Origin: Monarcha castaneiventris obscurior | Taxonomy: Eukaryota > Chordata > Aves > Passeriformes > Monarchidae | Assembly: GCA_026261815.1 (NCBI GenBank) | Contig: JAMPIT010000174.1 | Span: forward strand, 9,672,001 to 9,736,000 | Length of the DNA stretch: 64,000 bases | Reading direction: 5' to 3' | Shown: in pieces, positions 26,608-37,529 of the stretch | How the letters are laid out: each line of letters starts with the position of its first letter | Numbering within the stretch: the stretch's first letter is position 1 | Translations under genes and position numbers: made by a program | Notes under the pieces: model-generated | Told to the model about the DNA's origin: nothing | What the model saw: only the letters and a program-made list of their open reading frames with translations | The model's database searches: none

Positions 26608-26747
26608 GGACGCTGCCCAGCACCGCCCCCGGCCCGGCCGGACACTGCCCAGCTCCTCCCCGGCCCGGCCGGACGCTGCCCAGCACCGCCCCCGGCCCGG
26701 CCGGACGCTGCCCAGCTCCTCCCCGGCCCGGCCGGACACTGCCCAGC
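26608..26747. repeat. GC-rich minisatellite, 63-bp unit built from 32+31 bp subunits
   Basis: Subunits start at 26608 (32 bp), 26640 (31 bp), 26671 (32 bp) and 26703 (31 bp), with a partial fifth at 26734. Each begins GGACRCTGCCCAGC and ends CCCGGCCCGGCC. The 32-bp form carries ACCGCCCCC and the 31-bp form TCCTCCCC, so the true period is 63 bp. A weaker related stretch precedes it at 26581-26607. Confidence 0.9.
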
Positions 26748-27254
26748 GCTGCAGCCGCGAGGGGCCCGGCAGCGCTTGGAGCCGTGCGGGGGCACCGCGT
26801 CGCTGGCCGGCGGGGGCTGGGGAAGCTCCCCGAGCCGGAGCGGACAAGGGTCCTGCGGTGCAGAAGCTCTGCCCGCGGCCGGGAAGGACCAAAGGCAGCC
26901 GGGCGTCGGGAAGTGGCTACAAAACCAAGCGACACCTGTTTGCTTCGAGGATCTCGGTGTGTCGGGCGTTTGCAGAGTGGTTTCACTCCACTCGGAGGTC
27001 TCAGTCAGTTTATTGAGTTGGACACGGGCATGTTAATGCGGGACACGGACACGAGTTAATGCGGGTTGCTGTGGCCGGAGCTGATGGGTGGGTGCTACAC
27101 CTGAAGAGGGTAGGACAGAGGGGTGGCAGAAATTCACTGTCACCCAGCATCACCCTCGCACAGGTTGCCTTCTACTACTTGGCCTTTGTGGCCAGAGACC
27201 CGCACTCCAATGTGCAGAGCTTCCCTGGAGCCCCAGCTGTGGCATTCGCTGTTC

Positions 27255-27263
27255 AGCAGGTGA
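27255..27263 (+). other. Weak candidate splice donor for a divergent transcript
   Basis: CAG|GTGATA with GT at 27260-27261 is compatible with a donor on the plus strand about 300 bp outside the CpG island. GT-containing matches of this quality occur often by chance, so this is only a place to look for the first exon of a divergent lncRNA. Confidence 0.12.
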
Positions 27264-27309
27264 TACTGTAGCGCGCTCCTCCTGTGGGCTCTCCCTTTAA
27301 TTAGCTTTG

Positions 27310-27360
27310 CCATTGCCTCACACGTGTGCGAGCAATGGACTGTAGCAATTGGCTACAGTC
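27310..27360. repeat. Two adjacent perfect inverted repeats with an E-box palindrome
   Basis: The first repeat pairs CCATTGC (27310-27316) with GCAATGG (27332-27338) and encloses the palindrome CACACGTGTG (27319-27328), which has a CACGTG E-box core. The second pairs GACTGTAGC (27338-27346) with GCTACAGTC (27352-27360) across a 5-base loop. The arms share base 27338. Confidence 0.8.
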
Positions 27361-30300
27361 TTTGTGGGAAACTTGCCTTGCCTAGAAAAACAGTTTCCAA
27401 CTGAAGTGGAGGTTGACAAAATACAGGCGGAACAATATCCTGACTTTAAGAAGTGTGGTGTTTGTGCCTGCAGGATATAGGGAAGCAGGATACATGAAGG
27501 CAGGGGTCTGCAGGCAGGGTGCTGAATGGGATAAGGCAGGAGAAATGTACTTTGTGTTATGGCATGCGATTTAAAGATGGCCAGATATTTTTAAAATTTC
27601 AATTAAAGTAACTCTGCAATGAAATTTTTCACAAATTGTATGGCTGTTTTTCCTCTTGGTTTCTATGGAAACAGGCCTTTATGCGATCATGCTTGGCTGT
27701 GTCTCCTTTACTTCCCCAATAACTTTTGAAGCTGTTGGGCAGTTTCACCTAAATCTCTCTCAAATATAATTAAGTTATTTCATGAAAACAGGCAGCTGGG
27801 TAGGGCTGAGAGATCCTGTAAATGTCCCAAAGGCTGTAACATGAACTTGTCTCTTATTAAACAGTGATTCACATGGTTGAGAGACCATATAAATGTCTTG
27901 GTAATGAGAAAAGTTTCAATTACAGCTCATTATCAGCCTCAGTGTAAGTCTGTGGGAAACCAGGGTTCTTCAGTTCATTTTCCTTTAGAATTTCTTGTGT
28001 TCCAGAGGTGGAGTAGACACATGCAGAAGGGAAGAAAGCATAGAGAAGTTACTGGTATTTGTATTCTGCAAGTCATTTCACCCATTTTGCTTGGAGGACC
28101 TGGTCAGAGGTGCAAAACTCTGTGTGTGAATGGCTTCACAAAAGTGGGCTCAAGGGATAAACAAAACCAAGACCCCCATATCTGGAAACATGAGATGTAT
28201 AAGTAGAGGCAGCTGAAGAAGGAAGGGGAGCTGAAAAGGCACCTTGACTGGAAGGTACTAAGATGTTTTCACTGGTGGGACAAGGGTTATGTAATGGTCT
28301 CCTTTTCCAAAGATCATCATGGGTGTCTTCTTTTCATTGGGGAGTGGGGTCTCTGGTCTGGACAAAAAAAGGCTAAGGCAGGTGGAAAGAGCACAAAGGA
28401 GTCAGTAGGTTTGTCTCTCTTGGTCTTTAGTTCAGAAGTGGGGTGGGAAAAGAGGAATACAAGACATAACATCCCGTTATCCTTCAGTTTCACAAATTTT
28501 ACCACAGTCACTTCTTTGCTGAGTCATCTGCTCTACTTAAGTCCACTCTACTAAAGTGGTCACCATTTCTTAACTTAGAGTTTTTAGTCATTCTGCTAGT
28601 ATAGTATTGCAGTTGTTGATTTATGTTACAATTAAAATAAATTTCTAAGTAACTCCCATGTTTACCACAATATATGTACAACACTAGGACATCTGCCAAA
28701 AATTCAGCTTTTAATAAATATGTCAAGAAATACTGGAAATATTCCTAGATGGGGGAAGGGAATCCTGTGGGTGTTATTTTTCTATTTCTTAGGAGTCCCT
28801 AGTAATTTATTGATCAGGGTTTTTTTAAGTGCTCATTACCATTTTAAGACAGATGACATTAACAGTAGGTAATGGGTAGAGCATTTCTGATTTCACATGT
28901 GCAATAGACAAATCAAGCTGAGTGAACTCTTCATTTCTAACTGCAGTTGTATTCATCTAAAGTAACACCATGTAGAGGTGGTGGAATTGGTGTTCCAGGG
29001 GTATTAACTTTGCCTCTTGGAGATGGGCAGCAAGGTGGCGCCAGACAGACCCCAGCACGGGCATCTGCAGTTTGGCAGAGAAATGGGAGATTAGATGGAA
29101 GGAGGCTTAACAGTTTTCCCAGAGATCTGTGTGTTAGTTGATCTTCATGTCAGGAAAGGATGGCGGTTTTCAGCTTCAGAGACAAAGGAAACTTGGTGAG
29201 TAGAGTGGCAGGTCATATCTGTTAGGATCAGAAGTGAAGGATAGTGTGATTAAAGGATGGGTGAAGGATACAGTGTTTCTCTGCAGCATCTTCTTACAGG
29301 AGGCATAAGGTTTTAGAGTTAACTGTATATGAGTAAAGTTTTGCCATCATATCATCACTGGCTTACGTGCTTTGGGCCCAGGGCAGTAATGACAGAAATG
29401 CATAGTTTGCTTTGGTCTTCTATTTGAAAATATATTCTGGGGAAATTAAACCTCAGACAAGGTCCTTTTGCATCAGCTGCACCATTTCAGATAATTTTGT
29501 TTCATTTCTACAGGGTATCTGTACAAGATTGTACAAGATTGTTCTTGTCTCTGACAGAGCAAGTGTCCCAGCATGTGGCTGAGGGGGTGAGCGAGCAGAT
29601 TTTCTGTCTAGTCCCTGAAGAGCTTGAAAAGGACTTTGTGGTTTGCCAAGATCTTTCTGTTAGTCCCTTCCATTGGTTCATCCCAGGAGGGCATGTGATC
29701 TGGTCCTGAGTGTGAATGTAAGGGTATCTAACACAAGGGATTTCCTGTGAGTAAAAGTTAACAACAGCACATAATGAAACACATTCACCAAACAACACAA
29801 ATGCCTTTATTATTCCTTTAAATCTGAGCGTGTAAACACAGGAACCAGCAAGTCACTGTACTTTTGGGAGTAAAGTTGAGCACATGAGTAAGCTGAAGTG
29901 TGAGACTTCATAAATAATTATATTTGGTAGCTGGAAAGAAATCCTTCCTACTGTAACATTACAGATTCAGTAAAAAAGTAACTGAATCCTGTTTTTATTT
30001 TCAGTATACCACATTTGTAGATAAGTGAATTCCTCAAACAGAAAATTATGTATTGCACATGCCAAAGGGGATAAAAAGAAAATACATCCATTACCTTCTA
30101 TTATTTATGCAGGAATGGAGTTCTCTGCCTTGTAATTGTGTTTTAACATTGGACTTGAACTCAGAAGACATTAAATTTCTTTCTTCAGCACATGGTTCCT
30201 GCGTGACTGGATGATAACTACATGATATTGCTATCTCTTATTTTTTCCATTTCAGTATGGGCATAATTCCTCTATTCTCTACACTTTTCTATTGAGCATG

Positions 30301-30824
30301 TCAGCTACTCAACAGTTATTCTTAAATAAGCTTTTCAACACTACTATATAGATTCGCCACAGGACACGTATTCATCTAGGACCAGGAATTCAGATTATTA
30401 AATCCAAAATCACAGATATTTTCCCTATGCCCTTAGTTGCCTGAAAAGTTTGTAGTACCTAATCTTCCCATCAGTGGAGCTCCAGAGTGTCTTAGTTGAT
30501 TTCTTCTGCTTGGAGTTCTAAATGTTCTCCTTGGGATTCTGAGAAAATTCTAAGTCTTTTATTTCTTTGGACACAAGTTGAAAATTCCTAACCTTCTCAT
30601 CTGCAAATTTCACCAAAAAAACCACTAGAAATTTGTTACCACATTTACTACAGTCACATATTTTCTATGAGCTTAGTTTTACTAGTGTGAATCTAGAGTT
30701 ATTTCTAATGTAGTCTTTTCCCATTTCCTGGCTTCATCTTTTGAGAACACTTGCTTCAGAAAGGCTAAAACCTCAGGCTATTTATCTAAAAACTCTCTTC
30801 CCAAGTCCTCCAAATTCTCACTTT

Positions 30825-30844
30825 TGATAAAAAAAAAAAAAAAA
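30825..30844. repeat. Poly-A run upstream of MAGI2
   Basis: A run of about 17 bases after GATAA. No retroelement body was recognised next to it. Confidence 0.85.
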
Positions 30845-31306
30845 TACGTTTTATTATACTACAGAGCAAAAGAAGAACTATCATGTGTGTCCAGTTGGGT
30901 TTTTATTTGTCGTAGGCCAAAACGTTCCATAGTTTTGGTGCTTCAAAACAACCTGTTACTTAATGTTAAACTTCAACATTTTGTAAAGCATATATCTGGC
31001 TACAATGGAAAATAATGGGTGATACTCAGCTGTCTCAACCCATTGGAGGATTTCTGTTTTGGCAATAACTCTTGCAGAGGGCAAATCTCATCACTTCTGG
31101 ATATGAAGAAAAAAGTCTCCATGGCTGTACTGAAAGATAAATGCAACCTTTGGGAGTGAAGAAAAATCAAAGACTGAAGTTCATCTGAATAGTATGGTTT
31201 GCAACAGGTTTATAAGATTGCAGGAAACATTTTGTTGTCCCCTGACCATCTCTGTATTGGCTTTTGTTTTAAATGTGTTCTTTTCCAGTTACTTTTCTCT
31301 TTTCCT

Positions 31307-31360
31307 ATCAAACTTAGGTATTGTATACTTCCTGTCAAACCTTGGTTTGTGTACTTCCCA
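31307..31360. repeat. Imperfect tandem duplication, about 27 bp
   Basis: ATCAAACTTAGGTATTGTAT followed by ACTTCC recurs at once as GTCAAACCTTGGTTTGTGT followed by ACTTCC. Two diverged copies. Confidence 0.65.
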
Positions 31361-32538
31361 TGCTGCTCTTGCTAGCTGCTCATGAGTTGATTAAGGTGAG
31401 ATATAGAAAATTTGTTGGAGGTCAAAAATTTCCCCAGGGACAAAGTTCTGGAGACAGTCTGTCAAAATAGATTTGGAAAGAGCCATTGAAATAAACAAAT
31501 GATAGCCTCTTTCTACAGCAATGCAAGTTTAAATTTCATCCCAGTAAATATCCACAGTAGAAGGCAGAATAAGACAGAAACAAAACTGCCCACAACACCC
31601 TATCAGAAATAATCCTTTAAATTTGGTCTGACGGTAGTATCTGTTACAGTGAAAGGAAAGAGAAGTGTGAGGCTCACTGTGAATTACTGCTGTTGAGTGG
31701 TGGCTGGTATTCTGAAAAATACCAGATAAAGTGGCTGGGTAACAGCCTGGGTTTGAATTGATGACTTCCTCACCACCATGGCACCAGTTTGTGCACTTGC
31801 TAGTTTAAGTTATCCTGTATCTAGTCTCTTCATTTTCCCATTTTAATATTTAATGTTCAGTGATCTACCTCACCATCAAAATACCCATAAACATTTGGTT
31901 ATTGCTGGTATGTGATGGTATCTTACATTAGCAAACTATGGTGGACCTTTTCTCTGAATTCTTTTTTCCTTGCCTTATTTTCATTTCCCTTGGATTAGAC
32001 AAAATGAGACTTTCCTCTTTCATGTTTATAATCGGTTTCATTTTACATTTCATATGAACTAACAGTGCTGCTGAGATTGATCTCACAGCGTGGCTGGGAA
32101 AGAAGATGAATATTTTATGAACTTATAAAAGATAAAATGAAAGCATATTATTCTAGGGATGTATTGTTGATGTTCCATGTAAAATTGTGACAGCGTGTCC
32201 ATTCAGAACCTTATTTGCACATCTCTCTCTCATCTCTTTGAGAGGAATAACTTTTCCATGTCAAAATTCTTGCACTTAATGTGATTGTAAAGCCTTTTTG
32301 TCATGAAAATTAATAAATACTTCTGAAGTTAGAAGGATTCACACAGACATCACCATGGAAATTTATAAGAGGTTACATGTTTTGTAGATACATTTCCATA
32401 AATATTAAAGCATGGTGCAATGAGGAGTTTGGAGAAAATGACTCTGAAATAATACCTGCAGAAACTCACCCAATGCTTGTCACTGCTCAGAGGCTGTGCA
32501 TGAGCCAAGCTGAGTAGGAAAGTCACCTCAGTCAATTT

Positions 32539-32569
32539 AGTGCTTCAGTGCAAGTGGTGCTGAAGCACT
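32539..32569. repeat. Perfect 10-bp inverted repeat
   Basis: AGTGCTTCAG and CTGAAGCACT around an 11-base loop. Outward pairing extends about three more bases if one G-U pair is allowed. It is too short for a microRNA precursor. Confidence 0.8.
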
Positions 32570-34709
32570 GAACTGGCCAAATTCTCAACGTTTTTACCTT
32601 AGTAAGCCTGAAGCTTTAATGAACTCAGCTGGTGAGGATGATGTCTGATTTCCATTGCTCTACCATGCTTTAAAATTCAACAGAGTTCCTGATTCATGCT
32701 GCCTCATGACAGCTGAATGGACAGGGCATCCCTTGCCTGATCAGGGCATGCTGAGGATCAGGATCCAGCTAGTCTTGACTCCCTACTGTCAATGTTTTTC
32801 ACAGCTGCACAAACACTTGGATTGCTTTCACAAGCTGGTTGTATTGAAAGATTATCTGGTGATGGAGACAGGTTTAAGTAGAAGTATCATCACACTGAGG
32901 TTAGTGACAAAATCAGTTTTGAATTAGCAGGCCTTAATTTCAGAGTGATATATAAATACTCAAAAACTTGAATGCTAGGGTAAACCTAGAGCCCTTGTCT
33001 CTGCCCCACAGCCAGAGTGTGTGTGCTCCAGATGATGTGACATAAGGGCATTTGCACCATTTGCACTCCCCAAGGTTTTATTCAGTTTTGTTTATATAGT
33101 TCTGGAACGGGTCCATGCATGCTTAGAAGCTCAGGATGGGCTTTGCTGTGGTTTCAGGATGATAAACAAAAGTGCTTTCAAGGAAGCTGAATTACATTAC
33201 TGTGCAGTTTTGGTGTTATTCTCAGAACATGGCTCCATGCTCTCTCACACTGGTGGCTGCACATTATTCTCAATAAGAACATTTCTGCACAGGTGCTTCC
33301 ATCAATAGCAGCTCACTGATGGGACTGCGTGGTACTGTCAGGTCACTGATGCTGTTCTTGGATGACGTTTTCAGGGGAAAAAAAAGCTTCAGCTGATGTA
33401 ATGACCTAAATCTAATGATTTGAAGACAGAACCCTCAATCAAGTCTTCAATTCAAGATTTTTTCTCCTGTAAATTGTAGGTCAAGGCCACAGTCTTCAGG
33501 AATATTTGATGCTTGACCAGAAGTCCAGCTTATCTTGGGGAAAACTCCCAGATAAGCACCTCCACAGAATTTGAAGAAGCAAGCATGCTCACCCTTGTGA
33601 AGCAAAACAGGTGCAAGTTACCCCTTACTGCGCTCGGTTGAGAGATTTGTGTTGAACACATAGCATATAAAAATAGATTTTAAAAGTTTTGGAAGTCAAG
33701 TTATTCTTATTTTGACTTTGGAAATGTATTGTCTTGTGCTGAGAGGAAAAGCTGTACTTTATCATTGCCTTGTTATATGATAGCTGGAAATGAAAGAAAT
33801 GGTGTGTTTGCTAGGTGTTGAATTTTTTATCACTAATCAAAGGAAAAATTGTTTTCAGTCACTGTGTAGTTAGAAACACATGAAGAAGAAACACTGCTTG
33901 GGCAATTAGATTATTTTTGCAATTTGCTACAGATTATTTAATTAATCAGAGAGACTTTATTCAAGGACAGGTGTGTTAGTTTTCTTCTATCTAAATTATA
34001 CTTGATCTCTCATAACCTCCATATCATCATGATATTGTATTCTCATATGGATTCTTTATTTGTAAGTCTTGTTCTTTCTTGTCATGGCCAGTGCCTGTGT
34101 TGTTGTGTCTGCAGCCAGTAACACTTGCTCTTTTGTCCCTTTCAGTTAATGATGTAGACATTGGTGATTCTAATCCACAGTTCTGCTGCTGCAGCCCTTC
34201 ACTCCATTCTTTTTCACCCCAAGGTTAATAACGAAGTAGTGGAATAATGAACATACTATAGGTAAATAAGGAGGCTAACACCAGAGCTGAGATTTATTTA
34301 AAAAGAGGTTTTTAAAAGAGTGGAGAGGAAGAAGGAAAAACTACTGTCATTAGAACTTTTAAAATAATTAAATTACTTCCTCAATACTTTGTGATATAGA
34401 TTAGTTTGGGATGTGTCTTGTTTTCACTTTAGATTTTAAATTCAATGAACTTCTTGTCAGATACTGTTACTTGCATTTCTCATAGGACTCCTACCATCAT
34501 TATGAACTTTGTGCTATGCATTTGCATCATAAGTCAGGGTTTATGCTGTGAGCAGTTTTTAATACAGATATCATGGGTAATATGGGTAAAAGCAGGCAAG
34601 ATCACATAGTTCCAAGATCACTTCCTGAGCATATAATAGAAGTTGAGGATGACTGAACACTACAATAGGCTCTGCTGAGAGGTTGACTTGTAGGCATTAA
34701 GATACAACA

Positions 34710-34822
34710 GGGCTCAGCCCTGGGCAATTTGCTCTACTTGACTCTGCTCTGGGCATGGGGTTGGGCTTGGTGATCTCCAGAGGTCGTGTCCAGTATCAAC
34801 AATCCAGTAATTCTGTGTGGTT
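34710..34822 (+). mobile_element. CR1 3' end fragment
   Basis: Shows CTCAGCCCTGGGCAATTTGC, GGGGTTGGGCTTGGTGATCT, CCAGAGGTCGTGTCCAG and an ATTCTGTG tail, which is the CR1 end of the CTGGGCAGCCTGCTCT type. About 110 bp survive. Confidence 0.85.
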
Positions 34823-37353
34823 GTGTGCCAACCGGAACCAAGTCTCTGGAGTCTTATGGTGCAACTGTTCATTGGACCACATCATCTTTGCCAAAAAGTT
34901 GTACAAAAGCAATATTGTTGTGGATGGAGACCAGTTCTGCAATTATTAGCTTGAGAAGTACTCCTTCACGGCAATTGTCCCATTGACTTTTATATTAAAT
35001 TGGTTTCTGAGCACCTCTTGACCTGAAGGCTGAGTTCTTAGTATGCAATTCCATTTAAAAAATAATTGACACTATTAAGACACTTCTTCCAAACCCAGAT
35101 TAATAACCCTCTTAATTTACAAACCTAGGAGCCTTAAATGAATTAATAATGTATTTACAGGGTTTATATATTGGCATTCCTACAATACTAAATGGTGCAA
35201 TTGGTATTAGTTCAGCTGGTCCAGATTGAAACTGATTTCTCCCAGTGATGAGAGAAAATGACAAATTGTTTGACAGGATTTTCTCTTGTGGGATACACTT
35301 TAGAAAGGAGTGCTGGAAATAGAGGGAAATATTGCATTATCTTACACAGATAAGCTAATAATGAATTATTTTTTACTTCTTTTCAGGTGAAACCAAGTTT
35401 TCAGTGGGACCCACATAGTGCTGCATTTACTGTGTGATTTAATTTTCATGTATGCATTTTTAAGTGTCAGCAGAACAAATCTTTTGTCCTTGCTTGCACT
35501 TAAAAAAAGAGTGCTACACTGGCAGCTGTTTCCTTGAATTGTTAGTATAAGAAAATGTCTGACCTACTCAATTAACAATATTATTTTCTGAAGTACTTAA
35601 TTGTTTTCCTGATATTGCTCCTTCAGTTTTGGTATTCAGTAACCTCAGGATGCTCTTCTCTCAGAAAGTACACAGGTTTCCACCTGCAGATTTTGTCTAT
35701 GCAATGATCTTCCTAAAGCAGGTCTTCATGCTGTTGTACCTTGGCTTCTACTGAAGTCCATCATCTTATCATTGTCTTCAAAAGAAATAAAGTTAGTCAG
35801 GTTTTTAAAAAATTATTTTTGTACATTAAAAAAATATTGAAAGTTGTTGGTTTGGATTTTGCCATTGCAAAATCTAAAAGACATTAATTTTTAAACTGTC
35901 TTCTCAAATGAGCCTGTTTAATTTTAGGAAAAAAAAAATCCACAGCAAAGAAAGAATCAGACTAGAATTTTCAGTGTCATTTACAGAAGTCTCCCTGAAG
36001 AACATGTCTTCAGTCTTTGCAAGGGAGGAAGATGTCACCTTGTTTCTTAGACAGCAATAACCAGACTGACAAAAAATAGGTCAAAATGGAAGCTTTTCAA
36101 GGTTTGTTTGTTTTTTATATATTTAAGGGAAATAAGTCAATTTTGTGATTTAGAAATAGCAAGTGTATTCCAGCCAAAAAGAACAAGCAAAGTAATTTAT
36201 ACTTCTTCTAGGTGCAGATATGACAGCATTAAACTCCATTGAATTGATTTGCATATATGTATGGCATAATTAATTATCAAAACAAAGTCTGTGTGAATAT
36301 TAAGAGACTCACTTTAGTCCTAGTAGGAAAAAGGGTTAAAAACAAACTTGAATTTCTATTCTTAATGATTTATTTTGAACTTCAGTTTGCTACTTTATGT
36401 ACATATATCCCACAGTTTACCTTTAGTTTGACATTTATATGTTATCATTGAGTAGTTATAAGTCTAGTTTGTCATATGAAACGTGGATGATTTTCTAGGA
36501 TAATTGCTGGAGATGTAAAAGGCAACATAAATTTTTTACAAAGAATGTAACTGCTTGTATTTTTTATTCTGAATCACAGGCACTTTTTATGATTCCAGAA
36601 ATTGTGATCCTAGCAGCGATTTTGACTGTTATGAGTGCTTACATTTTGAGAGCTCACTCCTTTTTGCAAAAGCATGGCACTTGACAGTGTTTGTTACTAC
36701 TAACACTTGGCTTTCTGCAGTGATAAGAGGATGGCAGTAGGCAGGTGTTACGCTGTGACTACTACTTAGCAGGAGAAACTTGCTCCTCATCCTAGCCCTT
36801 ATTCTCCCATCTGCTTGCTTCACTCACTGTTGTGTCTGGCTGGAATCCAGATTTGTAAACTCTTTTGGGAACTTGGAATTTTTTTTTTTATATTCCATGC
36901 TTGTAGATGACTTAACACAGAAAGCACAATAATTATCCCTTCTTCTAAGACTGAAGGACAAATACTGTACTCTGCAGTACTTCTTGCCTCCTGACCATCA
37001 GAACTTAACAAACTGTAGGACTGCATTGTGGTTCCATCCCCGACCATGCAGCTCACTTTTCTAGTAATAGGAATAAGCCTTCTTAAGTGCCCTTATTTGG
37101 GCTAACAAATAAAAATAATTGTTGTATCTACTACACCAGACTAAATTAGTAAATAAATTTAGCCATTATACAATAGTGTCTTGGTGGTGGTGAATTAAAT
37201 TTAATTGACCATTATTAATTGAAATAAAGAGTACTGCAACAATTCCTTGTTATCTTAAACTTCTAAATTAACCAATGAGCTAATATTTTGGTAAAATCAA
37301 AGTATATTGATACTTTTATTTTACATTTGGGTTGGGGATTTCTTTTTCCCGAA

Positions 37354-37472
37354 AGTTAGAGTATTGTGCTAATAACACCAATGTTGTAGGTTCAATCCTC
37401 TATAAGCTATTTACTTAAGAATTGGACTTGATGATCCTTGTGAGTCCCTTCCAATTCAGAATATTCTATGGA
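37354..37472 (+). mobile_element. tRNA-Ile-derived SINE with CR1 tail (TguSINE1-like)
   Basis: The head resembles tRNA-Ile: GTTAGAGTATTGTGCTAATA keeps the D-arm end and the anticodon loop CTAATAA with AAT at 37371-37373. A B-box-like GGTTCAATCC follows at 37389-37398. The tail, GAATTGGACTTGATGATCC then CCCTTCCAATTC and ATTCTATG, is a CR1 3' end. This composite is known as TguSINE1 from zebra finch and other passerines. The tRNA 5' end and A box are truncated, so the copy should be inactive. A tRNA gene is ruled out because the acceptor stem and 5' end are missing. Confidence 0.75.
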
Positions 37473-37529
37473 AGAACATTGTAGCCTGTTTTAAAACTGT
37501 GATTTGTGGCAATGCAAAACAATACCTGA

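Larger units (their letters stand above)
25200..26930. promoter_or_regulatory. MAGI2: CpG island promoter region of MAGI2
   Basis: There is an abrupt rise in G+C and CpG density around the first coding exon, against A/T-rich flanks on both sides. No TATA box at a sensible place was recognised, and the region has many GC-box-like G/C runs, typical of dispersed CpG-island promoters. Transcription of MAGI2 would run leftwards. The exact start site cannot be read from sequence, so the 5' UTR extends from 26006 for an unknown distance. CpG-island promoters commonly also fire in the divergent direction. Confidence 0.85.
27361..34709. other. Intergenic DNA upstream of MAGI2
   Basis: No coding exon seen. 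Often T-rich on the plus strand. No clear retroelement was recognised. Confidence 0.65.

Noticed and set aside
25187..26986. 599-codon minus-strand ORF as one protein
   Set aside because: Only the part 25705-26005 is MAGI2. The rest runs through a consensus splice donor on one side and through promoter and minisatellite on the other. Its openness follows from the lack of stop codons in GC-rich DNA.
25398..27016. Plus-strand ORFs of 135-225 codons across the CpG island
   Set aside because: They are antisense or upstream GC-rich shadows with no recognisable domain. A divergent non-coding transcript is possible, but coding is not supported.
29020..29040. A second CTCF motif in the AAGGTGGCGCC context
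   Set aside because: The right half fits, but three positions of the left half mismatch at the required spacing.
32539..32569. MicroRNA precursor
   Set aside because: The stem is only 10-13 bp, too short for Drosha and Dicer processing.
37354..37430. A functional tRNA-Ile gene
   Set aside because: The 5' end, A box and acceptor stem are missing or decayed, and a CR1 tail follows directly.
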